From: Sphingobacteriales bacterium
Lineage (GTDB): Bacteria; Bacteroidota; Bacteroidia; Chitinophagales; Chitinophagaceae
Length of the DNA: 64,000 nucleotides
Assembly: GCA_016192105.1 (NCBI GenBank)
Contig: JACPUV010000026.1
Span: 310,001 to 374,000 of the forward strand
Reading direction: 5' to 3'
Each line of letters begins with the position of its first letter. The first letter of the stretch is position 1. The notes under the pieces are model-generated. The model worked only from the letters and a program-made list of their open reading frames with translations. It ran no database searches and was not told where the DNA came from. A program made the position numbers and the translations under genes. Shown one piece after another: positions 46,729 to 55,559 of the stretch.

Positions 46729-47217
46729 TTATTCAGCGGCTTTTTCTTCTGTTGCTGTAGCTTCCGTGCCGGCGGCTTCGGCTTTTTTCTTCGCCCCACC
46801 GGAACGGCGTGTTTTCTTCGCTGCTGCTTTCGCTTCCCCTTTACCCTTACCATAGATTTCGTTGAAATCCACCAGTTCGATCATCGCTGTATCCGCATTA
46901 TCACCGGGGCGGAAGCCCAGCTTGATGATACGGGTGTAACCACCGGGGCGGCCGGCTACTTTTTCAGCTACTGAACCGAACAGTTCTTTTACAGCTTCCT
47001 TATCCTGGAGGTAACTGAATACCACCCGGCGCTGGTGCGTGGTGTTATCCTTACCCTTGGTGATCAGGGGTTCCACATAAACACGCAGGGCTTTCGCCTT
47101 AGCGGTTGTGGTAACGATCCGTTTGTGCTGGATCAGCTGGCAGGCCAGGTTGCTCAACAGGGCATCCCTGTGGGCTTTCTTACGGCCGAGGTTTTTTACT
47201 TTGTCTCCGTGACGCAT
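46729..47217 (-). CDS. rplQ: 50S ribosomal protein L17 with basic C-terminal extension
   Basis: A 162-residue protein. The L17 core starts [20 protein letters not shown] and includes [15 protein letters not shown] and [20 protein letters not shown]. About 40 extra residues follow, low-complexity and rich in Lys, Ala and Glu, ending EEKAAE; such tails are usual in Bacteroidota L17. It is the last gene of the cluster and is preceded by rpoA. Confidence 0.97.
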   Translation of the reverse strand: MRHGDKVKNLGRKKAHRDALLSNLACQLIQHKRIVTTTAKAKALRVYVEPLITKGKDNTTHQRRVVFSYLQDKEAVKELFGSVAEKVAGRPGGYTRIIKLGFRPGDNADTAMIELVDFNEIYGKGKGEAKAAAKKTRRSGGAKKKAEAAGTEATATEEKAAE

Positions 47218-47270
47218 GACATTAAAATTTAGTTCAGCTGTACCGTGTCAGGAATTACAGCCTACGTTAT

Positions 47271-47316
47271 GAAAAGTACGAGATACGAAGTACGAAGTAC
47301 AAAGTATGACTCGTAA
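47271..47316 (-). repeat. Iterated motif in rpoA-rplQ spacer
   Basis: AAGTACGAGATACGAAGTACGA-like heptamers are repeated, and TACGAG is opposed by CTCGTA. This is a shorter, mostly one-armed version of the hairpins found in the other spacers of this cluster. Confidence 0.6.
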
Positions 47317-47324
47317 TTAATTGC

Positions 47325-48326
47325 TTAGAACTCGCTCAGGTCGATACCCAGTTTCACCAGGTCCATCCCGAAATGCAGACCTCTTTCAGTCAGCACCTGC
47401 TCAATCTCCGCCAGTGATTTCTGGCCGAAGTTGCGGAACTTCATCAGGTCTTCCTGCTCGTACTGCACCAGTTCACTCAGGGAGTTGATCTTAGCCGCTT
47501 TTAAGCAGTTAAAGGCGCGGACAGACAGGTCGAGATCTTCCAGCGGGGTCTTCAGTACCTTGCGCAGTTGCAGGGTTTGTTCGTCCACCAGGTCTTCCTT
47601 CTTCTCTTCTTTATTATCAAAAGTGATATTCTCGTCCGTGATGATCATCAGGTGCTGAATCAGGATGCGGGAAGCCTGTTTAACGGCTTCTTCCGGATGG
47701 ATGGTACCATCTGTGGAAACTTCCATGATCAGTTTTTCGAAGTCGGTGCGTTGCTCCACACGGGTATTCTCGATCGTGTACTTCACATTCTTGATGGGAG
47801 TAAAGATGGAATCGATCGGGATATAACCCAGCGGTGCATCCTTGGGTTTGTTGTCCTCAGCGGGTACATAACCGCGGCCTTTGCCGATGGTCAGTTCAAT
47901 GTCCATCCGGGAAGAAGAATCCAGGGTACAGATCAGCAGGTCCGGGTTCATCACCTGGAAGGTCTGTGTGCCTTCGCCGATCATACCCGCTGTGAATTCT
48001 GTCCGGTTCTTTATGGATAAAATGATCTTTTCGTTCGCTACTTCATGATCCGCGATCTTTTTGAAGCGAACCTGTTTCAGGTTCAGGAAAATTTCCACCA
48101 CGTCTTCGCTGATCCCTTTCATGGTTGCGAATTCATGATCCACCCCTTCGATCTTCACACCGATGATTGCATAACCTTCGAGTGAACTCAGCAATACACG
48201 GCGAAGTGCATTACCGATGGTTACACCATAACCGGGCTCCAGGGGACGAAACTCAAACTGAGCTTCAAAATCCGTAGCCTTTTGCAGAATAATCTTATCA
48301 GGTTTTTGGAAATTGAGGATTGCCAT
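47325..48326 (-). CDS. rpoA: DNA-directed RNA polymerase subunit alpha
   Basis: A 333-residue alpha subunit. The N-terminal assembly domain contains FEFRPLEPGYGVTIGNALRR, and the C-terminal DNA-binding domain contains LDLSVRAFNCLKAAKINSL and MKFRNFGQKSLAEIEQVL. Length is normal. It lies between rpsD and rplQ, the standard order of the alpha operon. Confidence 0.98.
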   Translation of the reverse strand: MAILNFQKPDKIILQKATDFEAQFEFRPLEPGYGVTIGNALRRVLLSSLEGYAIIGVKIEGVDHEFATMKGISEDVVEIFLNLKQVRFKKIADHEVANEKIILSIKNRTEFTAGMIGEGTQTFQVMNPDLLICTLDSSSRMDIELTIGKGRGYVPAEDNKPKDAPLGYIPIDSIFTPIKNVKYTIENTRVEQRTDFEKLIMEVSTDGTIHPEEAVKQASRILIQHLMIITDENITFDNKEEKKEDLVDEQTLQLRKVLKTPLEDLDLSVRAFNCLKAAKINSLSELVQYEQEDLMKFRNFGQKSLAEIEQVLTERGLHFGMDLVKLGIDLSEF

Positions 48327-48362
48327 ATTTTACGCTTTAATTTTAAATGGTTGTGAAAGAAA

Positions 48363-48420
48363 GTTTCGAGTTGCGGGCTGCGAGCTGCGAGACGCATAGT
48401 TCGCAACTCATAACTCACAG
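48363..48420 (-). repeat. Inverted repeat in rpsD-rpoA spacer
   Basis: CGAGTTGCGGGCTGCGAGCT is opposed by TTCGCAACTCATAACTCAC, giving an imperfect hairpin built from GAGTTGCG-like units. Confidence 0.65.
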
Positions 48421-48425
48421 CTATT

Positions 48426-49031
48426 TTACTTGCTGTATAACTCGACGATCAGTTGTTCCTTGATATTCTCCGGAACACTCTCCCTTTCAGGATACGTAAT
48501 GAAAGTACCTTTGAACTCGGTTTCATTCCAATCCACCCAGCTGAATTTGGGGTTCTTGGGACGTACCACACTGGTGATAGACGTTCTTTCTTTGCTGCCG
48601 TCCTTGATCGTGACAACGTCACCGGGATGGAGCTGGAAAGAAGGTACATTCACCACTTCACCGTTTACTTCGATGTGTTTGTGGCTGACGAGTTGGCGGG
48701 CAGCAGGACGGCTCGGCGCGATACCCATCCGGAACACGGTATTGTCCAGGCGGGCTTCCAGTAACTTAATGAGGTTTTCACCTGTTACCCCTTTCAGGCG
48801 GGCGGCTTCCTCAAATGTTTTACGGAATTGTTTTTCCAGTACACCGTACGTGTATTTGGCTTTTTGTTTTTCGCGGAGCTGCAGGGCGTATTCCCCTAAG
48901 GTTTTACGCTTGCGTTTTTCTCCATGCTGACCGGGAGGGTTACTGTTTTTACCCAACCATTTACCATTGCCTAAAATAGGCTCTCCAAAAATGCGGGAAA
49001 TCTTGGTCTTGGGACCATTGTACCTTGCCAT
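48426..49031 (-). CDS. rpsD: 30S ribosomal protein S4
   Basis: A 201-residue primary 16S rRNA-binding protein of the form without zinc cysteines. MARYNGPKTKISRIFGEPI and the S4 RNA-binding domain (RLDNTVFRMGIAPSRPAARQ, VSHKHIEVNGEVV) are clear. It may autoregulate the cluster as in other bacteria, but no specific leader was recognised here. Confidence 0.98.
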   Translation of the reverse strand: MARYNGPKTKISRIFGEPILGNGKWLGKNSNPPGQHGEKRKRKTLGEYALQLREKQKAKYTYGVLEKQFRKTFEEAARLKGVTGENLIKLLEARLDNTVFRMGIAPSRPAARQLVSHKHIEVNGEVVNVPSFQLHPGDVVTIKDGSKERTSITSVVRPKNPKFSWVDWNETEFKGTFITYPERESVPENIKEQLIVELYSK

Positions 49032-49145
49032 AATCTTACTTTCATTTAAGCTTTTTTAGAAACCGGTACGCAGATCAGTAAAAAGCTTTAAAAAAATCAA
49101 TCTGGTACCCTTTTTAAAATGAAACCAATTTGGCTCAACTATTTT

Positions 49146-49221
49146 AAATACGAGGTACGAACTACGAAGTACGAGAGTGGCTCCGGCGGGATGCGTACTT
49201 CGTACTTTGTATTTCGTACTT
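49146..49221 (-). repeat. Large imperfect hairpin in rpsK-rpsD spacer
   Basis: The left arm (49146-49173, from AAATACGAGGTACG to GAAGTACG) matches the reverse complement of the right arm (49194-49221, CGTACTTCGTACTTTG to CGTACTT) at 23 of 28 positions. Each arm consists of four degenerate copies of a 7-base motif near TACGAAG. The right arm ends three bases from the rpsK stop codon. Confidence 0.85.
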
Positions 49222-49223
49222 AC

Positions 49224-49634
49224 TTATACTCTTCTCTTCTTGGGCGGACGGCAACCATTGTGCGGCAGCGGGGTTACGTCCTTTATCATCACCACTTCAA
49301 TACCGGATTGTGACAGGGAGCGGATCGCACCTTCACGGCCGGCACCGGGGCCTTTTACATATACATCCACTCTCTTCAGACCTGCGTCAAATGCAGTTTT
49401 AGCCGCATCTGCTGCTGCCATCTGTGCTGCATACGGCGTGTTCTTTTTGGAACCCCTGAAGCCCATTTTACCCGCGCTGCTCCAGGAAATAAGCTGGCCT
49501 GACTTGTTGGTAAGGCTGATGATAATGTTGTTGAATGTGGCAGAAATGTGGGCGTCACCATAGGCGTCCACTTTTACCACTCTTTTTTTGGCCGCCGCTT
49601 TCGCGCTGGGGGCCTGTTGTTGTGCTTTTGCCAT
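49224..49634 (-). CDS. rpsK: 30S ribosomal protein S11
   Basis: A 136-residue protein starting [19 protein letters not shown] at 49634. The conserved core [18 protein letters not shown] and the C-terminal [11 protein letters not shown] are present. Upstream in-frame codons belong to the rpsM-rpsK spacer. Confidence 0.98.
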   Translation of the reverse strand: MAKAQQQAPSAKAAAKKRVVKVDAYGDAHISATFNNIIISLTNKSGQLISWSSAGKMGFRGSKKNTPYAAQMAAADAAKTAFDAGLKRVDVYVKGPGAGREGAIRSLSQSGIEVVMIKDVTPLPHNGCRPPKKRRV

Positions 49635-49773
49635 AATTTTTGAACCGAGGTAGTCGTTATGTTTTAAAATCCCCCGTCTGAAACGGGGCTGAATCAACCC
49701 TCCTGCTGACCTACGAAGCGATCCGGAACTGATTCATAAACTGTAAGTCTATATAAAAGCCTGGGCTGTGATT

Positions 49774-49824
49774 GACGAGTTAGGGAATATTAGCTCCCGG
49801 CTCGTGGTTCTCAGCTCGCGGCTA
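49774..49824 (-). repeat. Inverted repeat in rpsM-rpsK spacer
   Basis: ACGAGTTAGGGA is opposed by GCTCCCGGCTCGT, and further GCTCG-like units continue to the rpsM stop codon. It is the same kind of structure as in the neighbouring spacers. Confidence 0.6.
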
Positions 49825-50205
49825 TTACTTCTTAGGTGCCTTCTTTTTACCCGCAACCGTCTTCCTCTTACCTTTCCGGGTACGGCTGTTGGTTTTGGTA
49901 CGCTGACCACGAACGGGCAGGCCCTTCCGGTGACGCAGCCCCCTGTAACAGGCGATATCCAGCAAACGCTTGATACTCATCTGAACTTCAGAGCGAAGCT
50001 GTCCTTCCACTTTCAGCTCTTCCGTAATGGTATTACGGATCAGGTTCAGTTCATCATCATTCCACTCATTCACTTTCTTGTTGCGGTCAATACTATTCTT
50101 ATCCAGAATGTATTTAGCAGTGGAGGGGCCGATACCATATATATAGGTAAGGCCAATTTCGCCTCTTTTATTTTTGGGTAAATCAACACCGGCAATACGA
50201 GCCAT
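49825..50205 (-). CDS. rpsM: 30S ribosomal protein S13
   Basis: A 126-residue protein with the standard start [19 protein letters not shown] and core [14 protein letters not shown]. The RNA-binding segment [18 protein letters not shown] and a basic C-terminus complete it. Confidence 0.98.
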   Translation of the reverse strand: MARIAGVDLPKNKRGEIGLTYIYGIGPSTAKYILDKNSIDRNKKVNEWNDDELNLIRNTITEELKVEGQLRSEVQMSIKRLLDIACYRGLRHRKGLPVRGQRTKTNSRTRKGKRKTVAGKKKAPKK

Positions 50206-50250
50206 AGTCTGTTATTATTTAAAACTTTAGTTATTACATTTTACTGAAGC

Positions 50251-50322
50251 TTCGAGTGGCGAGTTACGAGTTACGGGTTTACCATTTAAGGACCCGCAGC
50301 TAGTGACTCAGGACTCGCAACT
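50251..50322 (-). repeat. Inverted repeat in rpmJ-rpsM spacer
   Basis: GCGAGTTACGAGTTACGGGT is opposed by ACCCGCAGCTAGTGACTCAG and GGACTCGC, forming an imperfect hairpin of about 20-27 bases per arm. Confidence 0.7.
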
Positions 50323-50325
50323 ATC

Positions 50326-50442
50326 TTATCCCTGGCGCTGCTTGAAGCGGGGATTCTTTTTGTTGATCACATACAGCTTGCCTTTACGACGTACAATTTT
50401 ACAGTCAACGCTGCGCTTTTTGATGGATGCTCTTACTTTCAT
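50326..50442 (-). CDS. rpmJ: 50S ribosomal protein L36
   Basis: A 38-residue protein in the gap between infA and rpsM. It begins [20 protein letters not shown] and ends [11 protein letters not shown], which is a full-length L36. The zinc-site pattern is reduced: only one Cys (residue 14) is present, with His and further Cys lost, as in the C-minus form of L36. Confidence 0.96.
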   Translation of the reverse strand: MKVRASIKKRSVDCKIVRRKGKLYVINKKNPRFKQRQG

Positions 50443-50450
50443 ATTTATTT

Positions 50451-50510
50451 AGCTTTGAGCTTTGAGCTACGAGTTTCGAGCCCGCGACTCGTTACTCTCA
50501 GCTCTTGGCT
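50451..50510 (-). repeat. Inverted repeat in infA-rpmJ spacer
   Basis: AGCTTTGAGCTTTGAGCTAC followed by GAGTTTCG is opposed by CGACTCGTTACTCTCAGCTC and TTGGCT. Both arms consist of degenerate 7-base units near GAGCTTT. Confidence 0.7.
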
Positions 50511-50511
50511 G

Positions 50512-50730
50512 TTATTTATACCTGAAATTGATTCGTCCCCTGGTCAAATCATACGGCGAAAGTTCCACTCCCACTTTATCACCCGGCAGAATCCGGATGT
50601 AGTGCATCCTCATTTTTCCAGAGATGGTGGCCAGTATTTCGTGGCCATTTTCCAGCTTCACCCTGAACATTGCGTTGGAGAGGGCTTCGAGGATAATACC
50701 ATCCTGTTTGATGAGCGGTTGTTTCGACAT
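50512..50730 (-). CDS. infA: Translation initiation factor IF-1
   Basis: A 72-residue OB-fold protein from the ATG at 50730 ([17 protein letters not shown]). [20 protein letters not shown] and the ending [12 protein letters not shown] are diagnostic. It is the first gene of the cluster; secY, adk and map, which often precede it, are not here, and a terminator for the upstream gene lies in between. Confidence 0.97.
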   Translation of the reverse strand: MSKQPLIKQDGIILEALSNAMFRVKLENGHEILATISGKMRMHYIRILPGDKVGVELSPYDLTRGRINFRYK

Positions 50731-50773
50731 AAATTTTAGGGCTGCAAAGATAGGCGTATATGCCTGAATAATG

Positions 50774-50800
50774 CAAAAACCCCGCTTTTTTTTCGGGGTT
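50774..50800 (-). terminator. Terminator between the 131-residue protein gene and infA
   Basis: On the minus strand ACCCCG and CGGGGT enclose a loop of A residues and are followed by TTTTTGC. The infA cluster therefore probably starts from its own promoter downstream of this point. Confidence 0.7.
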
Positions 50801-50849
50801 ATCTGGAAAAGTCTCTTGATCGGGATCAAGAAATTGAATTTCGCCGTTT

Positions 50850-51245
50850 TCAGGCCTCTTCCAGGTACACTTTGGTCATGTCCAGGTAGAGATTTTGGAA
50901 CTCATGGAGCGACAGCGGGAAGTCGAAATGCCGCCGGTCTTCCCTCCACCACATCTCCATATGGGAGAAATTGCCTTTTTGGGGGATAAACACCCTGAAG
51001 GAGTCTTTTTTGTATTTCACCCCAGCTTCCAGTTCTTCCCGGACAAAACCCAGGCGCAGCAAACGGGCTTCATCCAGGGGTACTCCGTGCATCTCTTCCT
51101 GGGTGTACCAGAACTCCTGAATACCGTTGTTTACCAGGGCCTGGTGTTCTTCCCGACTCACTTTTACCACGGTTCCCTCTCTCATAACACCCTCATCATC
51201 CACCGTAATGATGTCTCCTTCCCTGAGATTGTTGATTTTTAACAT
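50850..51245 (-). CDS. Conserved hypothetical protein, 131 residues
   Basis: A soluble protein starting [19 protein letters not shown]. The first 60 residues are beta-rich and look like a small barrel ([19 protein letters not shown]); the rest is mixed and contains the aromatic segment [15 protein letters not shown]. No signal peptide or catalytic motif is visible. I do not know its family name. Its place next to the translation genes may be coincidence, because a terminator separates it from infA. Confidence 0.65.
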   Translation of the reverse strand: MLKINNLREGDIITVDDEGVMREGTVVKVSREEHQALVNNGIQEFWYTQEEMHGVPLDEARLLRLGFVREELEAGVKYKKDSFRVFIPQKGNFSHMEMWWREDRRHFDFPLSLHEFQNLYLDMTKVYLEEA

Positions 51246-51306
51246 GGCAAACGTTTTTGGTTATCCGAATATAGAATTATTTGCCCGCTTTTAAAAGGGA
51301 TTTTCC

Positions 51307-52425
51307 TCAGGATCGCTTATGATAATTCAGGACCGCCCAGCCGTTTAATACGAGGGCAAATCCCCCGATCGTCAGCAGTTCTTCCCGGATATCCGCCAGC
51401 CCGCTCCCTTTCAGCACCACCATCCGTATCACGCGGATAAAATAGGTGACCGGGTTGGCCCTTGTGATCGCTTTCGCCCAATCCGGCATACTGTCGATGG
51501 ATGTATAGAGGCCGCTCATAAGAACGAAGATCATCATCAGGAAAAAAGAGATCAGCATGGCCTGTTGCTGGGTATTGGCATAGGTGGAGATCAGCAGGCC
51601 AAGGCCAAGTACGGCAAAGAGGTAAAGACCTGCAAAGCTATAAATAGTGAACAGGCTCCCCGCCGGGACAATCCCGTAAATAACCCGGGCTATGATAAAA
51701 CCAATGGTAAAAATGAGAAGGCCCAGCACCCAAAACGGAAGCAGTTTGCCCAGTATAAAGTGAACCTTCCGCACGGGGGTCACATTAATCTGCTCGATCG
51801 TGCCCATTTCCTTCTCCTTTACAATATTGATCGCTGTGAGATTGGCCCCCACCATGGTCAGCAGCAGCACCAGCATGCCCGGCACCATAAAGACCTTGTA
51901 TTCCATCAGGGGATTGAACCAGTTGGAAGAAGTGATCTCAACAGTTGTCTCGGGACTGAACCGCGGAAACTGGATCCATTCGGTGCGTACTTCCCGGTTA
52001 TAATCCTGGATGATGCTGCGCAGGTAAGCACTGCCCAGGCCCGCCTTCACCCCGTTGATGGCATTCACGGCCAGGAAAAGCGTTGACTCGTTCTCATTAA
52101 CCAGCTGCTTCTCGAAAGAAGCCGGGATCTCGAGGATGATATCGGCCTTATCATGCTCGATCCGTTCCATAGCCCTGGTATAAGATCCCGAATAATCAGT
52201 AAGAATAAAATACCCCGAGGAAGTGACCTTGCTGACCAGGTTGCGGGAATAGGAAGAATGGTCGTGATCAATCACTGCCAGTTTAATATTCTTGATCTCG
52301 TAATCCGCCGCCCAGGGCAATACCATCAATTGCATCACCGGCATCACAAAAATGAGCCGTAGGATTCCCGGGTCGCGGAATATCTGGCGAAATTCCTTTT
52401 GCAGTAAAAAGCGAAGAGTTCTCAT
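51307..52425 (-). CDS. ABC-2 type transporter permease (YbhR-like)
   Basis: A 372-residue inner-membrane permease. One N-terminal helix (LIFVMPVMQLMVLPWA), a large periplasmic domain, then five C-terminal helices with the ABC-2 signature region VKEKEMGTIEQINVTPV, FILGKLLPFWVLGLL and LLISTYANTQQQAMLISFF. It overlaps the other permease gene by four bases (ATGA). Together they should form the membrane part of a drug efflux pump, like YbhS/YbhR. Confidence 0.9.
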   Translation of the reverse strand: MRTLRFLLQKEFRQIFRDPGILRLIFVMPVMQLMVLPWAADYEIKNIKLAVIDHDHSSYSRNLVSKVTSSGYFILTDYSGSYTRAMERIEHDKADIILEIPASFEKQLVNENESTLFLAVNAINGVKAGLGSAYLRSIIQDYNREVRTEWIQFPRFSPETTVEITSSNWFNPLMEYKVFMVPGMLVLLLTMVGANLTAINIVKEKEMGTIEQINVTPVRKVHFILGKLLPFWVLGLLIFTIGFIIARVIYGIVPAGSLFTIYSFAGLYLFAVLGLGLLISTYANTQQQAMLISFFLMMIFVLMSGLYTSIDSMPDWAKAITRANPVTYFIRVIRMVVLKGSGLADIREELLTIGGFALVLNGWAVLNYHKRS

Positions 52426-53528
52426 GCCAACCGAATTTTAAAATTTCGCATTGCCAGGCCAAGGAAAAAGACCAGCATACCGGCCAGTACCAGGGTTTCC
52501 TTCCATACCGTATGCAGCCCCGTGCCTTTGATCATCACCGACTTCACAATAATATAATACCATTTCGCCGGAACGATATTGGATACCGTGCGCAGGGGCA
52601 ATGGCATATTTTCCACCGGGAACATAAACCCACTGAGCATCACCGTTGGCAAAAACATCCCCACCAGGGAAATAAACATGGCGGTTTGCTGCGACTCCGC
52701 TCCCGAGGAGATCAGCAATCCCAGCGCCAGTGACACCAGGGTGAATAAAAAGCTCTCCCCGATCAGTAATAACAGGCTTCCGTTGATCGGCACATCCAGC
52801 ACGTACTTACTTAATAATAAGATACTCGCAATATTTACAGAAGATAATAACAGATACGGAACTGCTTTTGCCAGTACGATCCGGAACGGCTTCATCGGCG
52901 ACACCAGCATGACTTCCATCGTCCCCATTTCCTTCTCCCGCACAATCGTGATGGCCGTCATCATGGTACAAACCAGGAGCAGTACCATGGCCATTACCCC
53001 CGGAACAAAATTATAAGCGCCCTTCAGCTCGGGGTTATACAGCATCCGCATTTCGGTTGTAATGGTATAGGGCATCTTACGGTTCTGCGTAATCCGGTTC
53101 TGGTAATCCAGGATAATGGCAGACGCATAATTTGTCAGTGTATTGGCCACATTAGGGTCCGATGCGTCGGCAATCAGCTGCACCTGTGCTTTATTGAAAT
53201 GCTGCAGGTCTTCATTGAAATGCGGGGGGAAGATGACCACCAGTTTTACCTCCCCCTTTTTAAAAATGGTTTCAATTTCACCGGGCGTATGGATGGCCTG
53301 CTCCAGCTCAAAATAACGGCTGGCTTCCAGTTCACTCACGAGCGAAGCCGTGGCGGCATCCACCGACTGGTCCCACACTGCGATCTTCGAATTCTTTACC
53401 TCATTGGTCAGCGCAAAACCAAAAATTATGATCTGCGCCACCGGCATGGCCAGCAGGATGAACATTGTCCGCACGTCGCGGAAAATGTGATGAAATTCTT
53501 TTTTTACGAATGACAGAAACTGTTTCAT
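52422..53528 (-). CDS. ABC-2 type transporter permease (YbhS-like)
   Basis: A 368-residue paralogue of the next permease, with the same layout: one N-terminal helix (MFILLAMPVAQIIIFGFAL), a periplasmic domain, and five helices including VREKEMGTMEVMLVSPMKPF. It lies downstream of the ATPase genes after a 213-base gap that contains AAGAACC-type repeats and no gene. Confidence 0.9.
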   Translation of the reverse strand: MKQFLSFVKKEFHHIFRDVRTMFILLAMPVAQIIIFGFALTNEVKNSKIAVWDQSVDAATASLVSELEASRYFELEQAIHTPGEIETIFKKGEVKLVVIFPPHFNEDLQHFNKAQVQLIADASDPNVANTLTNYASAIILDYQNRITQNRKMPYTITTEMRMLYNPELKGAYNFVPGVMAMVLLLVCTMMTAITIVREKEMGTMEVMLVSPMKPFRIVLAKAVPYLLLSSVNIASILLLSKYVLDVPINGSLLLLIGESFLFTLVSLALGLLISSGAESQQTAMFISLVGMFLPTVMLSGFMFPVENMPLPLRTVSNIVPAKWYYIIVKSVMIKGTGLHTVWKETLVLAGMLVFFLGLAMRNFKIRLA

Positions 53529-53741
53529 GAGAAAAAATTACAAGAACCGAAGATGCCAAGAACCAAACAAGAACCAAATAACAAAATTCAAGTAAGGCCA
53601 ATATTTAAATTCCAAACCCGTTCAAAAAGCATTTCGTTACTACTAATAAGTACTCCTAAAGAATAAAGTCCTCACAGCTATAGAGCATTAACAAACTTTC
53701 AGACTCTCTCCAATTGGCACATTAGCTATTTAACCAGCCAA

Positions 53742-54485
53742 TCAATCAGCAGTCCTCACCGCCTTCCTCGCGAGTTTTAAAAAAACCTCATCCATTGATA
53801 CCGCGTTAAAACTGCGTTTCAGCCCCCCTGGCGTATCCAGCGCATCGATCCGGCCGTCCACCATTATGCTCACCCGGTTGCAATATTCTGCTTCATCCAT
53901 ATAGTGGGTGGTTACGAAAACAGTGATACCGGAAGCAGCGGCTTCATAGATCAGGTTCCAGAATTCCCTCCGGGTAACAGGATCCACGCCACCCGTGGGT
54001 TCATCCAGAAATACCAGCCGGGGTTCATGGAAAATAGCCACCGAAAAAGCCAGTTTTTGTTTCCATCCGAGCGGCAGGGATCTTACCAGCTTGTCAGCTT
54101 CCCCGGTGAGATGAAGTTCCTGTAGTACACTATTCGTTTTTTCCCGTATGAAGGAGCTGCTCTTCCCGTATATCCCTGCATAGAACCGGATATTTTCTCT
54201 TACCGTTAAATCCTCATATAGCGAAAACTTCTGGCTCATATACCCGATATTCCGTTTGATCTTCTCATTTTCCCTATACACATCAAATCCGGCTACTGTG
54301 GCTTTTCCCGATGTGGGCATGGATAAACCCGACAACATCCGCATGGCCGTGGTCTTACCCGCCCCGTTCGCCCCGAGAAACCCGAAAATCTCCCCCCGGT
54401 TCACTTCAAAGGAAATAGCATCCACCGCGGTGAAATCACCGAAACGTTTCGTTAGTTTTTCAGCTATAATAACTTTGTCTGCCAT
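53742..54485 (-). CDS. ABC transporter ATP-binding protein (second ATPase)
   Basis: A 247-residue nucleotide-binding domain. Walker A is GANGAGKTTAMR, Walker B is PRLVFLDEPTGGVDP, and the switch His is in VFVTTHYMDEAEYCNRV. The signature segment is degenerate (VRSLPLGWKQKLAFSVAI instead of LSGGQ), as in the C-terminal half of YbhF. With the neighbouring ATPase it gives the asymmetric pair found fused in E. coli YbhF. Confidence 0.92.
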   Translation of the reverse strand: MADKVIIAEKLTKRFGDFTAVDAISFEVNRGEIFGFLGANGAGKTTAMRMLSGLSMPTSGKATVAGFDVYRENEKIKRNIGYMSQKFSLYEDLTVRENIRFYAGIYGKSSSFIREKTNSVLQELHLTGEADKLVRSLPLGWKQKLAFSVAIFHEPRLVFLDEPTGGVDPVTRREFWNLIYEAAASGITVFVTTHYMDEAEYCNRVSIMVDGRIDALDTPGGLKRSFNAVSMDEVFLKLARKAVRTAD

Positions 54486-54541
54486 AAAAAATCAAAAGTA
54501 AAAAGTCAAAATTCTGAAGCGAAAAGAACCCCACTCCCTAC

Positions 54542-55462
54542 TCACTCCTCCTTCATCAACCCCATAAAGCAATCCTCTATATCCGGCTCCGCATCTTTCA
54601 ATTCGAATTCGAATCCTTTTTTTGTCAAATAATCTGCCAGTTCCTGCCTGCCATCTCCTTTCATTACGACGTGATGGTACTCGCCAAAGGGATACGCATC
54701 TGCAACGGCAACATGTTCCTTTACGGCCTGGAGCAGCGGCAGCATTTGTCCTGCTTTCACGGCCAGCAGTTTTTTTCCAAATTGCCGTACAATTCCCTGC
54801 GGAGTATCAATGGAAAGGATACGCCCCGCCTGGATCAGCGCTACCCGGTCGCACATGCCGGCTTCATCCATATAGGGAGTGGACACCAGGATCGTAATAC
54901 CCTGTTCCTTCAGCCGCTTCAGCATATCCCAGAATTCTTTCCTGGATACGGCATCCACCCCGGTGGTGGGTTCATCCAGGAACAAAACGGAAGGCCGGTG
55001 AATCAGTGCGCAGCTCAGGGCCAGCTTCTGCTTCATACCACCTGATAATTTGCCGGCACGCCGGTCTTTGAATGGCTCAATCTGCGAATAAATATCTTTT
55101 ATCAGGTCATAATTTTCTTCAATCGAAGTATTAAATATAGTAGCGAAAAATTCAAGGTTTTCTTTTACTGTCAGGTCCTGGTACAGGGAGAAACGCCCCG
55201 GCATATAACCCACCCGTTTCCGGATCTCTTTATAATCCTTTACCACATCAAATCCATCCACAGTGGCCGTACCTTCTTCCGCCAGCAATAATGTAGTCAG
55301 TACCCGGAACAATGAAGTCTTTCCCGCTCCGTCCGGACCGATCAGGCCAAATATCTCCCCCTGCTGCACTTCGAAGCTGATACCGTGCAGGGCGGTGGTA
55401 ACGGCCTTTTTTTTACCGTAGCGTTTGACAATTTTTGATATACTTACTGCGGTCATGTTCAT
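54542..55462 (-). CDS. ABC transporter ATP-binding protein (first ATPase)
   Basis: A 306-residue ATPase from the ATG at 55462 (MNMTAVSISKIVKRYG); 55456 is an equally possible start. Walker A is GLIGPDGAGKTSLFR, where the PDG variant is typical of the first half of YbhF; the signature KLSGGMKQKLALSCAL and Walker B SVLFLDEPTTGVDA are intact. A C-terminal extension of about 80 residues ends in an acidic tail. It lies directly after the HlyD-like gene. Confidence 0.92.
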   Translation of the reverse strand: MNMTAVSISKIVKRYGKKKAVTTALHGISFEVQQGEIFGLIGPDGAGKTSLFRVLTTLLLAEEGTATVDGFDVVKDYKEIRKRVGYMPGRFSLYQDLTVKENLEFFATIFNTSIEENYDLIKDIYSQIEPFKDRRAGKLSGGMKQKLALSCALIHRPSVLFLDEPTTGVDAVSRKEFWDMLKRLKEQGITILVSTPYMDEAGMCDRVALIQAGRILSIDTPQGIVRQFGKKLLAVKAGQMLPLLQAVKEHVAVADAYPFGEYHHVVMKGDGRQELADYLTKKGFEFELKDAEPDIEDCFMGLMKEE

Positions 55463-55559
55463 GATTGGGGGTTTAGCATTGAACCTGTTACCCGGGCATC
55501 CTGGTAACCGACTGCTCACTAATCAGCTATCCTTTCTCAATTTTCATTTGCCGGAATAA

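Noticed and set aside
50831..51245. MAP or SecY fragment upstream of infA
   Set aside because: The 131-residue protein has no methionine aminopeptidase or translocon motif and is too short.
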